IMG/VR virus record: IMGVR_UViG_3300026473_000052 | Coordinates: 1 to 20,790 of that record | Source of the DNA: a virus | Strand: one strand, 5' to 3' | DNA: 20,790 nucleotides | Shown here: piece after piece, positions 6,540 to 14,266 of the stretch | Numbering within the stretch: position 1 is the first letter of the stretch | Layout: every line of letters starts with the position of its first letter | The notes under the pieces: model-generated | Told to the model about the DNA's origin: nothing | Database searches by the model: none | What the model saw: only the letters and a program-made list of their open reading frames with translations | Translations under genes and position numbers: made by a program

Positions 6540-6931
6540 TGGATCTAGGAAGAATAGAAAGAGGTTGGGGATTTGAAATCCTTTGGTGCAACAATGAAAA
6601 GTATAGCGGCAAGCTCTTAGTCTTTGAACGTGCAGGCGCTAAGACTAGCATGGTCTATCACAGCGAACGTAGAAAGAGCTGGTTCATTAATGAAGGCACA
6701 TTTAAACTAAACTTTGTTGATACCAAGACTGGCGAACATAGAGAGATAGAACTTCAGACAGGCAGTGCCTTTGAAGTAGCGCCTTTGAGTCCACATCAAC
6801 TAACTTGCCTTAGCGATAGCGGCATTATCTTTGAAGTGGGAACCACTGAAAACGGAGAGGATCGTTATCGTATTAGTCCCGGTGACTCTCAAACACGGCA
6901 ACCAGCGCAGTTACCAGATCCTCAATCATAG
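6539..6931 (+). CDS. Cupin-fold protein (130 aa)
   Basis: Small single-domain cupin resembling the C-terminal domain of mannose-6-phosphate isomerase/GDP-mannose pyrophosphorylase. Motif 1 runs from H41-S-E43 through K46 to N51-E52-G53; motif 2 is G75 ... P82 ... P85-H86. It begins [16 protein letters not shown], like the KPWGxEI start of many sugar-isomerase cupins. Some usual metal-binding His are replaced, so catalysis is uncertain; sugar binding is a fair alternative. It is coupled to clpP by TAATG, with CGGAG as ribosome site. Its last 59 bases overlap the convergent hemA gene, and its C-terminal tail (Gln/Pro-rich) is encoded in that overlap. Confidence 0.8.
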   Translation: MDLGRIERGWGFEILWCNNEKYSGKLLVFERAGAKTSMVYHSERRKSWFINEGTFKLNFVDTKTGEHREIELQTGSAFEVAPLSPHQLTCLSDSGIIFEVGTTENGEDRYRISPGDSQTRQPAQLPDPQS

Positions 6932-8078
6932 AATCATTATGGAATGGTGTAGGTGCAAAGCGTAAACGCTCTGTGCCTACGTCCACAGTAGGATAGTTGA
7001 TTGGCTGCACATAGATATTGTGTTCTGCTAACAGCATATCACTCATTGACTTACACTTCTTAGCATCACCTACAAGCACAGGAACGATGTGAGTAGTAGA
7101 GCATTCCATAACAGGAATACCTGCTACCTTTAGTCTGTGTTTGAGTTTACGAGCACGTTCTTGATGTTTCTCTCGTATCTCATTATGATCCTTGAGATAC
7201 TTCACAGCAGCTAGGGCACCTGCACAGGCCACAGGACTCATGCTGGTAGTAAAGATGAATCCAGCTGCCACTGAACGTATGGCATCGATGACGTCACTAT
7301 CGGCAGCAATATAGCCGCCTTGGACTCCATAGGCTTTGCCTAGTGTACCATTGATTATATCAATCCTAGACTCCAATCCTAGTTCTTCTACTTTACCGCC
7401 ACCGTGGGCGCCATAGAGTCCTACCGCGTGTACTTCATCAATATAGGTCATGGCATGATACTTGTCTGCGAGATCGCAGATCTCTTTGATCTTGCCTACA
7501 TCACCATCCATAGAATAAACTGACTCAAATACGATACAAGGAACATGACCAGTTAACTGGGCGTTGACTAGTTTATCTTCTAGGTCAGCCATGTCATTGT
7601 GCTTGAATACCTGTTTAGATGCCTTGCTGTGACTGATACCAACGATGATCGAGTTGTGATTATTCTCATCGCTGATGTATTGTATGTTAGGAATGATCTT
7701 AGCTAGTGCGATAAGAGTCCATTCGTTGGCCACATATGCACTGCTGAACAACAGTGCTCGCGCCTTATTGTGTAGTAGTGCTAGCTCGTGTTCTAGAGCT
7801 ACGTGATAGTGGCTGGTACCGCCGATGTTGCGTGTACCGCCCGAACCTGATCCTGTATGATCTAAGGCTGTGTGCATAGCGTCTAAGACAACTTTGTGCT
7901 GACCCATGCCAAGGTAATCGTTGGAGCACCAGTTTACGATGTTCTTGATATTGTAAGGACCATACCATAATGCTGTGGGAAACTTGCCTCGCTCACGCAC
8001 GATGTCGTTAAAAACACGATATTTTCCGTTTTCTTTTAGTCCTGCAAGCAGTTCTGTAAAGGGTTTTTTATCTATCAT
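6873..8078 (-). CDS. hemA: 5-aminolevulinate synthase (401 aa)
   Basis: Condenses glycine and succinyl-CoA to 5-aminolevulinate, the first step of tetrapyrrole synthesis by the C4 route, using PLP. Diagnostic features: WCSNDYLGM at 50-58, [12 protein letters not shown] at 81-92, D214 and H217 in [12 protein letters not shown], and the PLP lysine K248 in NGTLGKAYG. These positions coincide with those I recall for Rhodobacter ALAS. Full length and intact. WCSNDYLGM and the [12 protein letters not shown] context favour ALAS over the related AONS and KBL enzymes. ATG 8078 has AAAGGTG upstream. The C4 route is used by alphaproteobacteria, so a host from that class is likely. Presumably an auxiliary metabolic gene that raises haem or other tetrapyrrole supply. 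Confidence 0.95.
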   Translation of the reverse strand: MIDKKPFTELLAGLKENGKYRVFNDIVRERGKFPTALWYGPYNIKNIVNWCSNDYLGMGQHKVVLDAMHTALDHTGSGSGGTRNIGGTSHYHVALEHELALLHNKARALLFSSAYVANEWTLIALAKIIPNIQYISDENNHNSIIVGISHSKASKQVFKHNDMADLEDKLVNAQLTGHVPCIVFESVYSMDGDVGKIKEICDLADKYHAMTYIDEVHAVGLYGAHGGGKVEELGLESRIDIINGTLGKAYGVQGGYIAADSDVIDAIRSVAAGFIFTTSMSPVACAGALAAVKYLKDHNEIREKHQERARKLKHRLKVAGIPVMECSTTHIVPVLVGDAKKCKSMSDMLLAEHNIYVQPINYPTVDVGTERLRFAPTPFHNDSMIEDLVTALVAVFESHRD

Positions 8079-8095
8079 CCTGCACCTTTCTACGC

Positions 8096-8101
8096 TAAAT
8101 A
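8096..8101 (+). promoter_or_regulatory. Late-promoter-like TAAATA, rightward
   Basis: GCTAAATATT, 7 nt before ATG 8109, in the 30-bp gap between divergent genes. Matches the core of the T4-type late element, though the very short distance to the start codon reduces confidence. Confidence 0.35.
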
Positions 8102-8108
8102 TTGTACT

Positions 8109-8333
8109 ATGGATATTATTAAAATCGATGTACCTTTATTTATTCGCTTGTTAGAACTGGCTCGCGAAGATATCAAAGACGACCGCGACATACACGATGT
8201 TGCTGAAATCGTTATCAAGCTATCGCAGCACAGTCCAGTGACTATGGAAGATTATCCTGCGATCTTAAAGTTCATGAACAGCATCGATCAAGCTGATGAA
8301 GTTAGTGATATTAAAAAGTTGAGTGGACTATGA
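8109..8333 (+). CDS. Small conserved-looking phage protein (74 aa)
   Basis: Starts [25 protein letters not shown] and is almost wholly alpha-helical and acidic, ending KKLSGL. It resembles small proteins common in large marine and freshwater phages, but no function is known to me. It begins the long rightward structural-gene block, 30 nt from the divergent hemA start, and overlaps the next gene as ATGA, so the two are probably co-translated. Confidence 0.7.
   Translation: MDIIKIDVPLFIRLLELAREDIKDDRDIHDVAEIVIKLSQHSPVTMEDYPAILKFMNSIDQADEVSDIKKLSGL
8137..8144 (-). promoter_or_regulatory. Late-promoter-like element for hemA
   Basis: Leftward AATAAATA (8144-8137) inside the start of the divergent gene, 58 nt before the hemA ATG. 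A reasonable match to ATAAATA late elements with a normal leader length. No good sigma70 promoter was seen for hemA. Confidence 0.4.
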
Positions 8334-8647
8334 GAGCAACAGAAATAATCAGAGATCTATTAGATCTTATAGACAACATTGATGCAGGCGTGGAAGTTGA
8401 AAAACCACAAGCCATTTCTGCGGATGTAGCTATCGCAGGTCAGCCTGCAGACATCAACCATTTCAAACAGATCATCGATCTTGTTCAAGAACCAGAAGTA
8501 GATCCTACATTTGCCAACGAACCTAATGAACAGTATGCTTCAATAGATGCGGTGACAACAAACGCAGGCGGAGGAGTCAATGGTCCTAAACAGGCAGCTG
8601 ATCTCCGTGGCAACAGTTTTAGAATATATCCCGGGGAGAGAAACTGA
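8330..8647 (+). CDS. Small protein with targeting-like N-terminus (105 aa)
   Basis: Begins [18 protein letters not shown], an amphipathic helix resembling the leaders of the 2232 and 20300 proteins, but with Asp rather than Glu at the expected cleavage position, so processing is doubtful. The middle is acidic and disordered-looking (QEPEVDPTFANEPNEQY); the C-terminal part has TTNAGGGVNGPKQAADLRGNS and a final RIYPG. I do not recognise a domain. It is coupled on both sides: ATGA with the 74-aa gene and TGATG with the adhesin-like gene. It may be a virion component. Confidence 0.65.
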   Translation: MRATEIIRDLLDLIDNIDAGVEVEKPQAISADVAIAGQPADINHFKQIIDLVQEPEVDPTFANEPNEQYASIDAVTTNAGGGVNGPKQAADLRGNSFRIYPGERN

Positions 8648-9339
8648 TGTCAGCAAATGGTATTTCAACCCTATCAACAAAAGAACTACGCCAAAAGGCC
8701 AAACTTGATCTAGCAGCATCAGATCGAGCAGCAGATGGCAATCTTAGATCTGAATATGATATTTCTCAGTTACCTACAAGATATGTCAACAATGACATTT
8801 TGAATAATGAAAATCCAGGAGGACTTGTACAAGGTCGTCCTTGGATTACAGGATCAGGAAAGTTATACTACGACGGTTTGTGGCATGACAAGTATGCAGG
8901 ATACTTTAATGACGATCCTAATTTTTTTATAATGAACTCACCGAGTGTATTTGGTTATCCAAGTGCCATATCTATCGCAGATTCAAATATTCCAGTTTCT
9001 ACTAGTGTAGAATGGAGAGGATTCTTCGTACCGCCAAAGACTGATACCTATACATTTTATACAAATAGCGATGACGCCAGTTATCTATGGATCGGCGATA
9101 CAGCAGTATCTGGTTTCACTACTGCTAATGCTCTAGTTAACAACGGTGGCCTACATGGTAATCAAGATGCATCTGGGTCGATACAGTTAACAGAAGGTGC
9201 TTATTATCCAATAAGAATACAATGCGGAAACAATCAGGTAACTGGATCGTGTTTTGTGTCTTGGTCTAACTCTACACAGGAAAGAACAGGAACCTTCACT
9301 GGACTGGTGTTCTACAAAACAATCGTAAACGGATTCTGA
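8647..9339 (+). CDS. PA14/GLEYA-like adhesin domain protein (230 aa)
   Basis: Residues about 120-223 have the signature of PA14/GLEYA carbohydrate-binding domains: EWRGFFVPPKTDTYTFYT, then SDDASYLWIG with the adjacent Asp pair (D142-D143) that usually helps bind calcium and sugar, then a Gly/Asn-rich loop, LTEGAYYPIRI, and a late FVSWSN strand. The first 50 residues are polar and could anchor it to another virion part. In phages such domains occur on tail tips and fibres, so binding a host-surface glycan is likely. No signal peptide. It is followed after 3 nt by a large structural protein. Conserved Cys193 and Cys202 could pair. Confidence 0.8.
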   Translation: MSANGISTLSTKELRQKAKLDLAASDRAADGNLRSEYDISQLPTRYVNNDILNNENPGGLVQGRPWITGSGKLYYDGLWHDKYAGYFNDDPNFFIMNSPSVFGYPSAISIADSNIPVSTSVEWRGFFVPPKTDTYTFYTNSDDASYLWIGDTAVSGFTTANALVNNGGLHGNQDASGSIQLTEGAYYPIRIQCGNNQVTGSCFVSWSNSTQERTGTFTGLVFYKTIVNGF

Positions 9340-9342
9340 TAG

Positions 9343-10680
9343 ATGTCTCAAGACCAGCCAGAGAATACCACAGGGTATAATCATCCTAGAGAACCTAATC
9401 TAAATGACCTGCATAAGGCCATGGAGTATAATGCTCTAGGTCAGCCTGTTCTAAGAACTACACTCAAGGTAGGACAGTCAGACGCATTTGGTCGCATACG
9501 TATGAGTAGTCCCTTTACTCTAGGTGACTACAAACACTTGTACGGATTAGATCCTAACTTTATCGACAAAGTATTCAACGGTGGTTCAGTGGCGTTCCAA
9601 TCAAACAAAGCCTGCGCTAGATTGACAACTACTAACAACTCCGCTAGTCGTGTTGTTCATCAGACTAAGTTCTATCATCACTATATGCCAGGTAAGAGCC
9701 AGCAGATACTTTCAAGTTTTGTATTCTATTCCGCAACAGCCAATGTAACCAAACGCACAGGATACTTTGATGACAACAACGGTATCTTCTTTGAACAAGC
9801 AGGCGACGGAACACTCAGTTGGGTTATAAGAACTTATACATCTGGTACTCCTGTAGAAAATCGTGTAACACAGGCCAACTGGAATATTGATCGGTGCAAC
9901 GGCCAGGGTGGCAGTCTATTCAGCATAGATATTACTAAAACACAACTAATCTTTATTGAGTTTCAATGGTTAGGAGTAGGGGCTGTCACAGTAGGTTTTG
10001 TACATGAAGGTGCCTACATACCTTGCCATATATTCTTTCACTCAAACAACTTGACCACAGTATATATGAGCTCACCAAACTTGCCTGTACGCTGTGAGAT
10101 CTTAAACACAGGTACCACAGCAGGTGCATACTTTGATCAGATATGTTCTACTGTGGTATCAGAAGGAGGCTATGTTGAAGCAGGACAAGATTGGGCTGTA
10201 AACAGTCCTGCGTCAAGAGCACTGGCCGCAGGCGCAACATTGCCAGTGTTGGCTATTAGATTAAAGACAGCATTCAATACCTATGCTAATCGTATGATCG
10301 TGCGTATGGGTAGTGTCAATGTGTTTGGCACACAGGAAAACATGGAATGGAAGTTGATCAAACTTACAGGGATAAGCCAACTAACTACCGGTACCAGTTG
10401 GGTTCCAGTTAACGATGGTAGTGGTGTAGAATACAACGCAGGTGCTACGGCATTTACTGGTGGTGAGATGATCGATGGTGGATATCTAGCAGCTACCACA
10501 CAAGGTAGTCAAAAGTCAGCAGGTGCTCCGCCCAGTGATCTACCGAGCTCAGCTAAAAAGAACTACATCGTTCAAAACTATGACAGCACAGACAGTGAAA
10601 TATACGTAGTAGCAGTAACAAATATAGGTGACACTGCTGGCACTGTTCGAGTCAGCACACAGTGGCGGGAGATCTACTAA
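9343..10680 (+). CDS. Putative virion structural protein (445 aa)
   Basis: A large, Gly/Thr/Asn-rich, beta-strand-rich protein without enzymatic motifs. The core includes HHYMPGKSQQILSSFVF, a GYFDDNNGIFFEQ segment, and IFIEFQWLGVGAVTVGFV, a pattern I associate with structural proteins of large marine and freshwater phages whose exact position is unknown. The C-terminus is beta-rich and ends VSTQWREIY. Placed directly after the adhesin-like gene, it may be a baseplate, tail-fibre or head-fibre component; I infer a structural role but not a location. It is coupled to the next gene by TAATG. Confidence 0.75.
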   Translation: MSQDQPENTTGYNHPREPNLNDLHKAMEYNALGQPVLRTTLKVGQSDAFGRIRMSSPFTLGDYKHLYGLDPNFIDKVFNGGSVAFQSNKACARLTTTNNSASRVVHQTKFYHHYMPGKSQQILSSFVFYSATANVTKRTGYFDDNNGIFFEQAGDGTLSWVIRTYTSGTPVENRVTQANWNIDRCNGQGGSLFSIDITKTQLIFIEFQWLGVGAVTVGFVHEGAYIPCHIFFHSNNLTTVYMSSPNLPVRCEILNTGTTAGAYFDQICSTVVSEGGYVEAGQDWAVNSPASRALAAGATLPVLAIRLKTAFNTYANRMIVRMGSVNVFGTQENMEWKLIKLTGISQLTTGTSWVPVNDGSGVEYNAGATAFTGGEMIDGGYLAATTQGSQKSAGAPPSDLPSSAKKNYIVQNYDSTDSEIYVVAVTNIGDTAGTVRVSTQWREIY

Positions 10681-11081
10681 TGTATCGTAAGTATATCAAC
10701 ATTGTAGAAGCTGCCAACAAGGGCTGTCCTATCGCTACCTACGACCTAGAAGTTAATGTTAAGAATAGACAAACTGCTATAGACAAACATCACTACGGTC
10801 CTGCCAATCCAGACGAACCGGGCGGATACTGGAAAGATGCAGCCAAGCAATGGGACATAGATGAAAAGACTGCTAAGACTATGACCTGCGGTAACTGTGC
10901 GGCATTTAACATTACAAATGCTATGTACAAGTGCATACATGATGGCATGGGTAAAGAAGCCTACGAAGCAGAAAAGACTCGTGAAGCAGCAGATTTGGGC
11001 TACTGTAATCTGCTACATTTCAAATGCGCAGGGTCACGTAGCTGCGAACTTTGGATCACTGGCGGGCCAATAGTCAAGTAA
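10680..11081 (+). CDS. Cysteine-rich protein, possible metal or Fe-S binder (133 aa)
   Basis: Seven cysteines: C16, then C70-x2-C73, C85, C109, C116 and C122. The CGNC ... C ... GYC ... C ... C arrangement with aromatic neighbours resembles small metal- or iron-sulfur-binding proteins; the CxxC...C...GxC order is reminiscent of HiPIP-type proteins, but the spacing differs, so this is only a suggestion. It begins MYRKYINIVEAA and ends ITGGPIVK. Start 10680 shares a base with the upstream TAA; a GTG upstream at 10662 lies within the previous gene and is less likely. It sits among structural genes, so a metal-stabilised virion or assembly protein is possible. Confidence 0.6.
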   Translation: MYRKYINIVEAANKGCPIATYDLEVNVKNRQTAIDKHHYGPANPDEPGGYWKDAAKQWDIDEKTAKTMTCGNCAAFNITNAMYKCIHDGMGKEAYEAEKTREAADLGYCNLLHFKCAGSRSCELWITGGPIVK

Positions 11082-11091
11082 GGAGCGAATC

Positions 11092-11727
11092 ATGATCAAG
11101 TTGACAAAAAATCAACTAGATCCCAACGGTTACTGGGATAAACCCATAGGTAAGATGTTATACATACCCTTGCCTGAAGACCTTGCGCTATTTGATCAGA
11201 ACGGATACGACCTAACTATCCTGGAACAGCATTTTGCCAACACCAATGACGCTATCACACAACAGCATCGTAAACATCGTACAGCACTAAAACAAAACTG
11301 GTACACACAGGAAACAAAAAAGGAAGGTGCTGTCCTTAATCACAGCCTATTGTTTGAGCGTAAAGGATACACAGGAGCTGCCTTGGAGCAGCTTAAATTT
11401 TGGGCCAAGACTCTGCCGTTGATATACAAGATAATAGCCATGCGTCCTAAATGGGGTTTAGACTTTAGCATGGACTATGTTGATCGTGAAGGAAATGCTT
11501 TTGAAATACTCCATTGGGAGTACGATGGGTTTAGCTACGAAGAAATATGCGCAGTTAAAGATAAAATCGAGCCCGTGATTAACAGCATAGATTTTGAGCA
11601 AGCAGGACGCGATCTGCTTAAATACAAAGACAAATGGCATCATTTAGATTTTTTCGCACAGAGTGATTGGAAGTGTGATTTTTTTGGCATTCCCAAAGAA
11701 CGATTTAAGATGGTGATCTGGGAATGA
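11092..11727 (+). CDS. Unknown protein (211 aa)
   Basis: Excellent start: TAAGGAG lies 7 nt before ATG 11092. The protein is soluble-looking, mixed alpha/beta and rich in aromatic and charged residues, with a distinctive LDFSMDYVDREGNAFEILHWEYDG-like middle (about residues 124-147) and a C-terminus ending MVIWE. No catalytic motif, signal peptide or membrane segment is visible and I know of no family. It lies between the Cys-rich gene and the secreted nuclease gene. Confidence 0.8.
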   Translation: MIKLTKNQLDPNGYWDKPIGKMLYIPLPEDLALFDQNGYDLTILEQHFANTNDAITQQHRKHRTALKQNWYTQETKKEGAVLNHSLLFERKGYTGAALEQLKFWAKTLPLIYKIIAMRPKWGLDFSMDYVDREGNAFEILHWEYDGFSYEEICAVKDKIEPVINSIDFEQAGRDLLKYKDKWHHLDFFAQSDWKCDFFGIPKERFKMVIWE

Positions 11728-11740
11728 TAAAGGATGATAA

Positions 11741-12568
11741 ATGAATAAACTCTTAGGTATTTTTATTTTAACCATGGCAGGTCTAGGTACCTGTTCAGTG
11801 TCTCATGCATGGGATCAACGAGCACCACTTCCAGTAGATGCCTGCAAAGTACATAGCCCATGGGGATGGGCACAATCAAGCAGACCGGCACAGCCTATCT
11901 GCAGAGAAGCATATCTAGTAGCATATGATGCTCCTGTAAAGATACCTGCTTACGTGGCCTACACACTACTTCCACAAAATGCCTTAGGATGCTTTCCACG
12001 TACGAACGCATTCGTTGCGGACCAGTCAGTTCCAGGAGGACCAACTCCTAATGACTACGCAGGCACAGGCTACGACAAAGGACATGCCGCTCCCGATGGT
12101 GACTTAAGTTGGTCACAGATCGTGGAGTATGAGAGTTTTTTGATGACCAATATGTATCCACAGCACGGAAGTTTAAATCGTGGAATTTGGAAACTACTGG
12201 AAACATCAGTCCGTGGGTGGGCGGTACAGCAGAATCGTCCTTTTACCATATACGTGGGGGCATTCTATGGCGCTGGTGATCCATTTATCGGAAATGGAGT
12301 CATCGTTCCGCATGGATATTATAAGATCGTTATCGATCAACAAACAGGTGCCATAGCAGGCTGGGCATTCCCACACAATAAACCTTATGGCAATCTAGGC
12401 AATGACTTGACCAAGTTCCGTATGCCCGTAGCTGATATACAAAAACAAGCAGGAATAACATTTAAATATCCTGCCAATGCTAAAGAGCTACAACCAGGTC
12501 AAGAATGGCCAGTAGATTTTGGAGCATTAACAAATGCTAAACGTGCCAAGTGCGGGAAAGCCGATTAA
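11741..12568 (+). CDS. Secreted DNA/RNA non-specific endonuclease (275 aa)
   Basis: NUC/Serratia-nuclease family. A Sec-type signal peptide is clear: MNK, a hydrophobic core at 4-17, and a likely cut after SHA (21-23). The active-site motif is D112-K113-G114-H115, the family's D-R/K-G-H with H115 as general base. Further on, TNMYPQ (136-141) and LNRGIW (145-150) supply the metal-binding Asn (N146), followed by E154. The predicted mature protein has four cysteines that may form disulfides, suiting the periplasm. It should cut both DNA and RNA with Mg2+ outside the cytoplasm. AAAGGATGATAA precedes the ATG, and the stop is coupled to the next gene by TAATG. A host-like exported nuclease inside a phage structural block is unusual. 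Confidence 0.9.
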   Translation: MNKLLGIFILTMAGLGTCSVSHAWDQRAPLPVDACKVHSPWGWAQSSRPAQPICREAYLVAYDAPVKIPAYVAYTLLPQNALGCFPRTNAFVADQSVPGGPTPNDYAGTGYDKGHAAPDGDLSWSQIVEYESFLMTNMYPQHGSLNRGIWKLLETSVRGWAVQQNRPFTIYVGAFYGAGDPFIGNGVIVPHGYYKIVIDQQTGAIAGWAFPHNKPYGNLGNDLTKFRMPVADIQKQAGITFKYPANAKELQPGQEWPVDFGALTNAKRAKCGKAD

Positions 12569-13380
12569 TGAAAACCTTTCGTGATTATCTGCTCGAAGCG
12601 GACAAAAAGAAAAAACAAGATCTCAAAGATAAGGATATTGATTGGTCCGGTTTTGACGATCTCTTCTCTCCCAAAGCAGATAATCTACCTTCGGCTCCTG
12701 AACCAGAGCGTAGAGATGAACCCCGTGATGAACCCCGAGGTGATGCTCCGCAACAGCGCAGAGCCAGTCAGTCTGATACACATAGAGCTACAAGAAACAT
12801 AGAACCTAATCAACGTATGCGAGACCTGCTTGGTCGTATGCGAGACATAGATGCAGATCCAGATGATCCAGGATATCCTGAACCTGATCAACAAAACTTA
12901 CCAGCGGTTGATGTTAACACTCGTAACTTGCCTGCAGTCGCTGGAACCAATCTAGCAGCAGCAGGTATACAAAATCCCGAGTTCCATCAAGTGGCTAATC
13001 TTCCAGGCAATATGCAACGTGCTATCCGTACACTAGGCAGACATCTGTTTAGATCGTTTACTCGCACAGAAACAAATGATATTTGGATGATTGGTAATCT
13101 TAACGGACAAGGACCTAATACTAGACAAGAAGTAAATGCTGTAGGAAACTGGGCTCGCGAAAATGGCGAAGATGTAGGTACAGGCGATATAGATTTTGAT
13201 ACAACTATCCCAGGATATCAAGCACAGATACATCAGTACTCTGCAGGCGGAATACGCTGGCTATTAGTACGAGATGAGTTTGGTGATTATATCTATAGCT
13301 GGCCTGAACAGGATAGTGTACACCCAGTAGAAAACCCCAGAGCTCTAGGACATGATCGTCCTAGACTACCTAACCGATAA
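12568..13380 (+). CDS. Putative head-internal protein with T4-like targeting leader (270 aa)
   Basis: Starts MKTFRDYLLEADKK, closely parallel to the T4 capsid-targeting sequence of internal proteins (MKTYQEFIAEA): same length, with L-L-E|A at 8-11 matching the gp21 cleavage rule. Then comes a charged, Pro-rich, low-complexity region (about 15-120) with a tandem RDEP repeat and two copies of NLPAV, and a folded C-terminal domain (about 135-260) with IWMIGNLNG and IRWLLVRDEFGDYIYSW. The C-terminal domain is unknown to me. Start 12568 overlaps the nuclease stop by one base and gives the leader; an upstream ATG at 12550 would destroy the pattern. Packaging into the head is inferred. Confidence 0.75.
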   Translation: MKTFRDYLLEADKKKKQDLKDKDIDWSGFDDLFSPKADNLPSAPEPERRDEPRDEPRGDAPQQRRASQSDTHRATRNIEPNQRMRDLLGRMRDIDADPDDPGYPEPDQQNLPAVDVNTRNLPAVAGTNLAAAGIQNPEFHQVANLPGNMQRAIRTLGRHLFRSFTRTETNDIWMIGNLNGQGPNTRQEVNAVGNWARENGEDVGTGDIDFDTTIPGYQAQIHQYSAGGIRWLLVRDEFGDYIYSWPEQDSVHPVENPRALGHDRPRLPNR

Positions 13381-13384
13381 ATAC
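13376..13384 (+). promoter_or_regulatory. Late-promoter-like GATAAATAC
   Basis: Matches ATAAATA-type T4/cyanophage late elements fully. It overlaps the stop of the upstream gene and ends 4 nt before ATG 13388, so it could drive only a nearly leaderless message for that gene or a longer message for later ones. Confidence 0.4.
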
Positions 13385-13387
13385 AAG

Positions 13388-14266
13388 ATGAGATTAGAAA
13401 GCTGTCAACTATTTGCTCGACTATGTGAATCTACTCTAGTAGAAGCTAGTAGCACATTAGACATGGTCAAAGGGCATCCAGGCGCACAACAGACTGTGCA
13501 GTATCTTCACACCAAGATGGGTCTATCACACGACCAACAATATCAACCAATACCTAAGATCCTTTGGAATGATCTTAAATCTAACTACAAAGGCACATGG
13601 GTATTGATCAAAGGAGCCACAGGCACGGGTGCTATCAAGTATGATGGTCGTTCATATACAGCAGTAGCTAGTGCAGGCGGCGAACCAGCAACAAAAACAG
13701 ATGATCGTGGCGGAAACATATTAGATTTCCTAAAAGGACAGATCGGTAATCCTAAGAGTTATAAGTTCTTTACAGGTAAAGAGCAAGGCAAAGTCAAAGA
13801 CGTACAACGCAAACGTCAAGAGCTACGTGGCACAAGCTCGCCTACAGAAATGAATCAAGAAAAACTTTTGACAAAGTTTCGACCACTATGGGTTAAAGCA
13901 ATGAACGCCGCCATAGCCGATGTCAAAGGACACGTAGCCAATCAAATCAAGAATGATGCTTTTGAAAAAGCCAAACATAAACTAGAACACATACAACGAT
14001 TACAGAATGGAATCGATGCTCTAGAAGTCGGAGGAGATACTCCTGGATTCTTAAACACTGCCATAAACTCAGCAGTACTAATGGCCGCATCACATTACTA
14101 TCCAGATGAAACTGGCGAAATCACACGCAGCAGATACGGCAGTGGTAGTTACAGTTCACAGTTTCCAGAAGGACCACAGAAACTATTAAAAGATATTTCA
14201 TCTGGTGATACTAGCAAGATAGGAACGATATTGGCATTCTTTAAGAGGAGTTTGATTTCAGGATGA
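13388..14266 (+). CDS. Unknown protein, possible head-internal (292 aa)
   Basis: ATG 13388 is chosen over an upstream start at 13352 because the latter would sit inside the previous gene. The N-terminus (MRLESCQLFARLCESTLVEA) is amphipathic and has two (L/I)-x-E|small sites, L-C-E|S at 12-15 and L-V-E|A at 17-20, so it may be a longer targeting leader. The rest is mixed: a Gly-rich KGATGTGAIKYDGRSYT segment at about 72-88, a DFLKGQIGNPKSYKFF segment, a long helical charged part (about 150-225), and SHYYPDE near the C-terminus. No family is known to me. It is coupled to the next gene by ATGA. Confidence 0.65.
   Translation: MRLESCQLFARLCESTLVEASSTLDMVKGHPGAQQTVQYLHTKMGLSHDQQYQPIPKILWNDLKSNYKGTWVLIKGATGTGAIKYDGRSYTAVASAGGEPATKTDDRGGNILDFLKGQIGNPKSYKFFTGKEQGKVKDVQRKRQELRGTSSPTEMNQEKLLTKFRPLWVKAMNAAIADVKGHVANQIKNDAFEKAKHKLEHIQRLQNGIDALEVGGDTPGFLNTAINSAVLMAASHYYPDETGEITRSRYGSGSYSSQFPEGPQKLLKDISSGDTSKIGTILAFFKRSLISG

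Noticed and set aside
6873-8078. Reading the PLP enzyme as 8-amino-7-oxononanoate synthase or 2-amino-3-ketobutyrate ligase.
   Set aside because: WCSNDYLGM, the K248 context [12 protein letters not shown] and the lack of biotin or threonine-pathway neighbours favour 5-aminolevulinate synthase.
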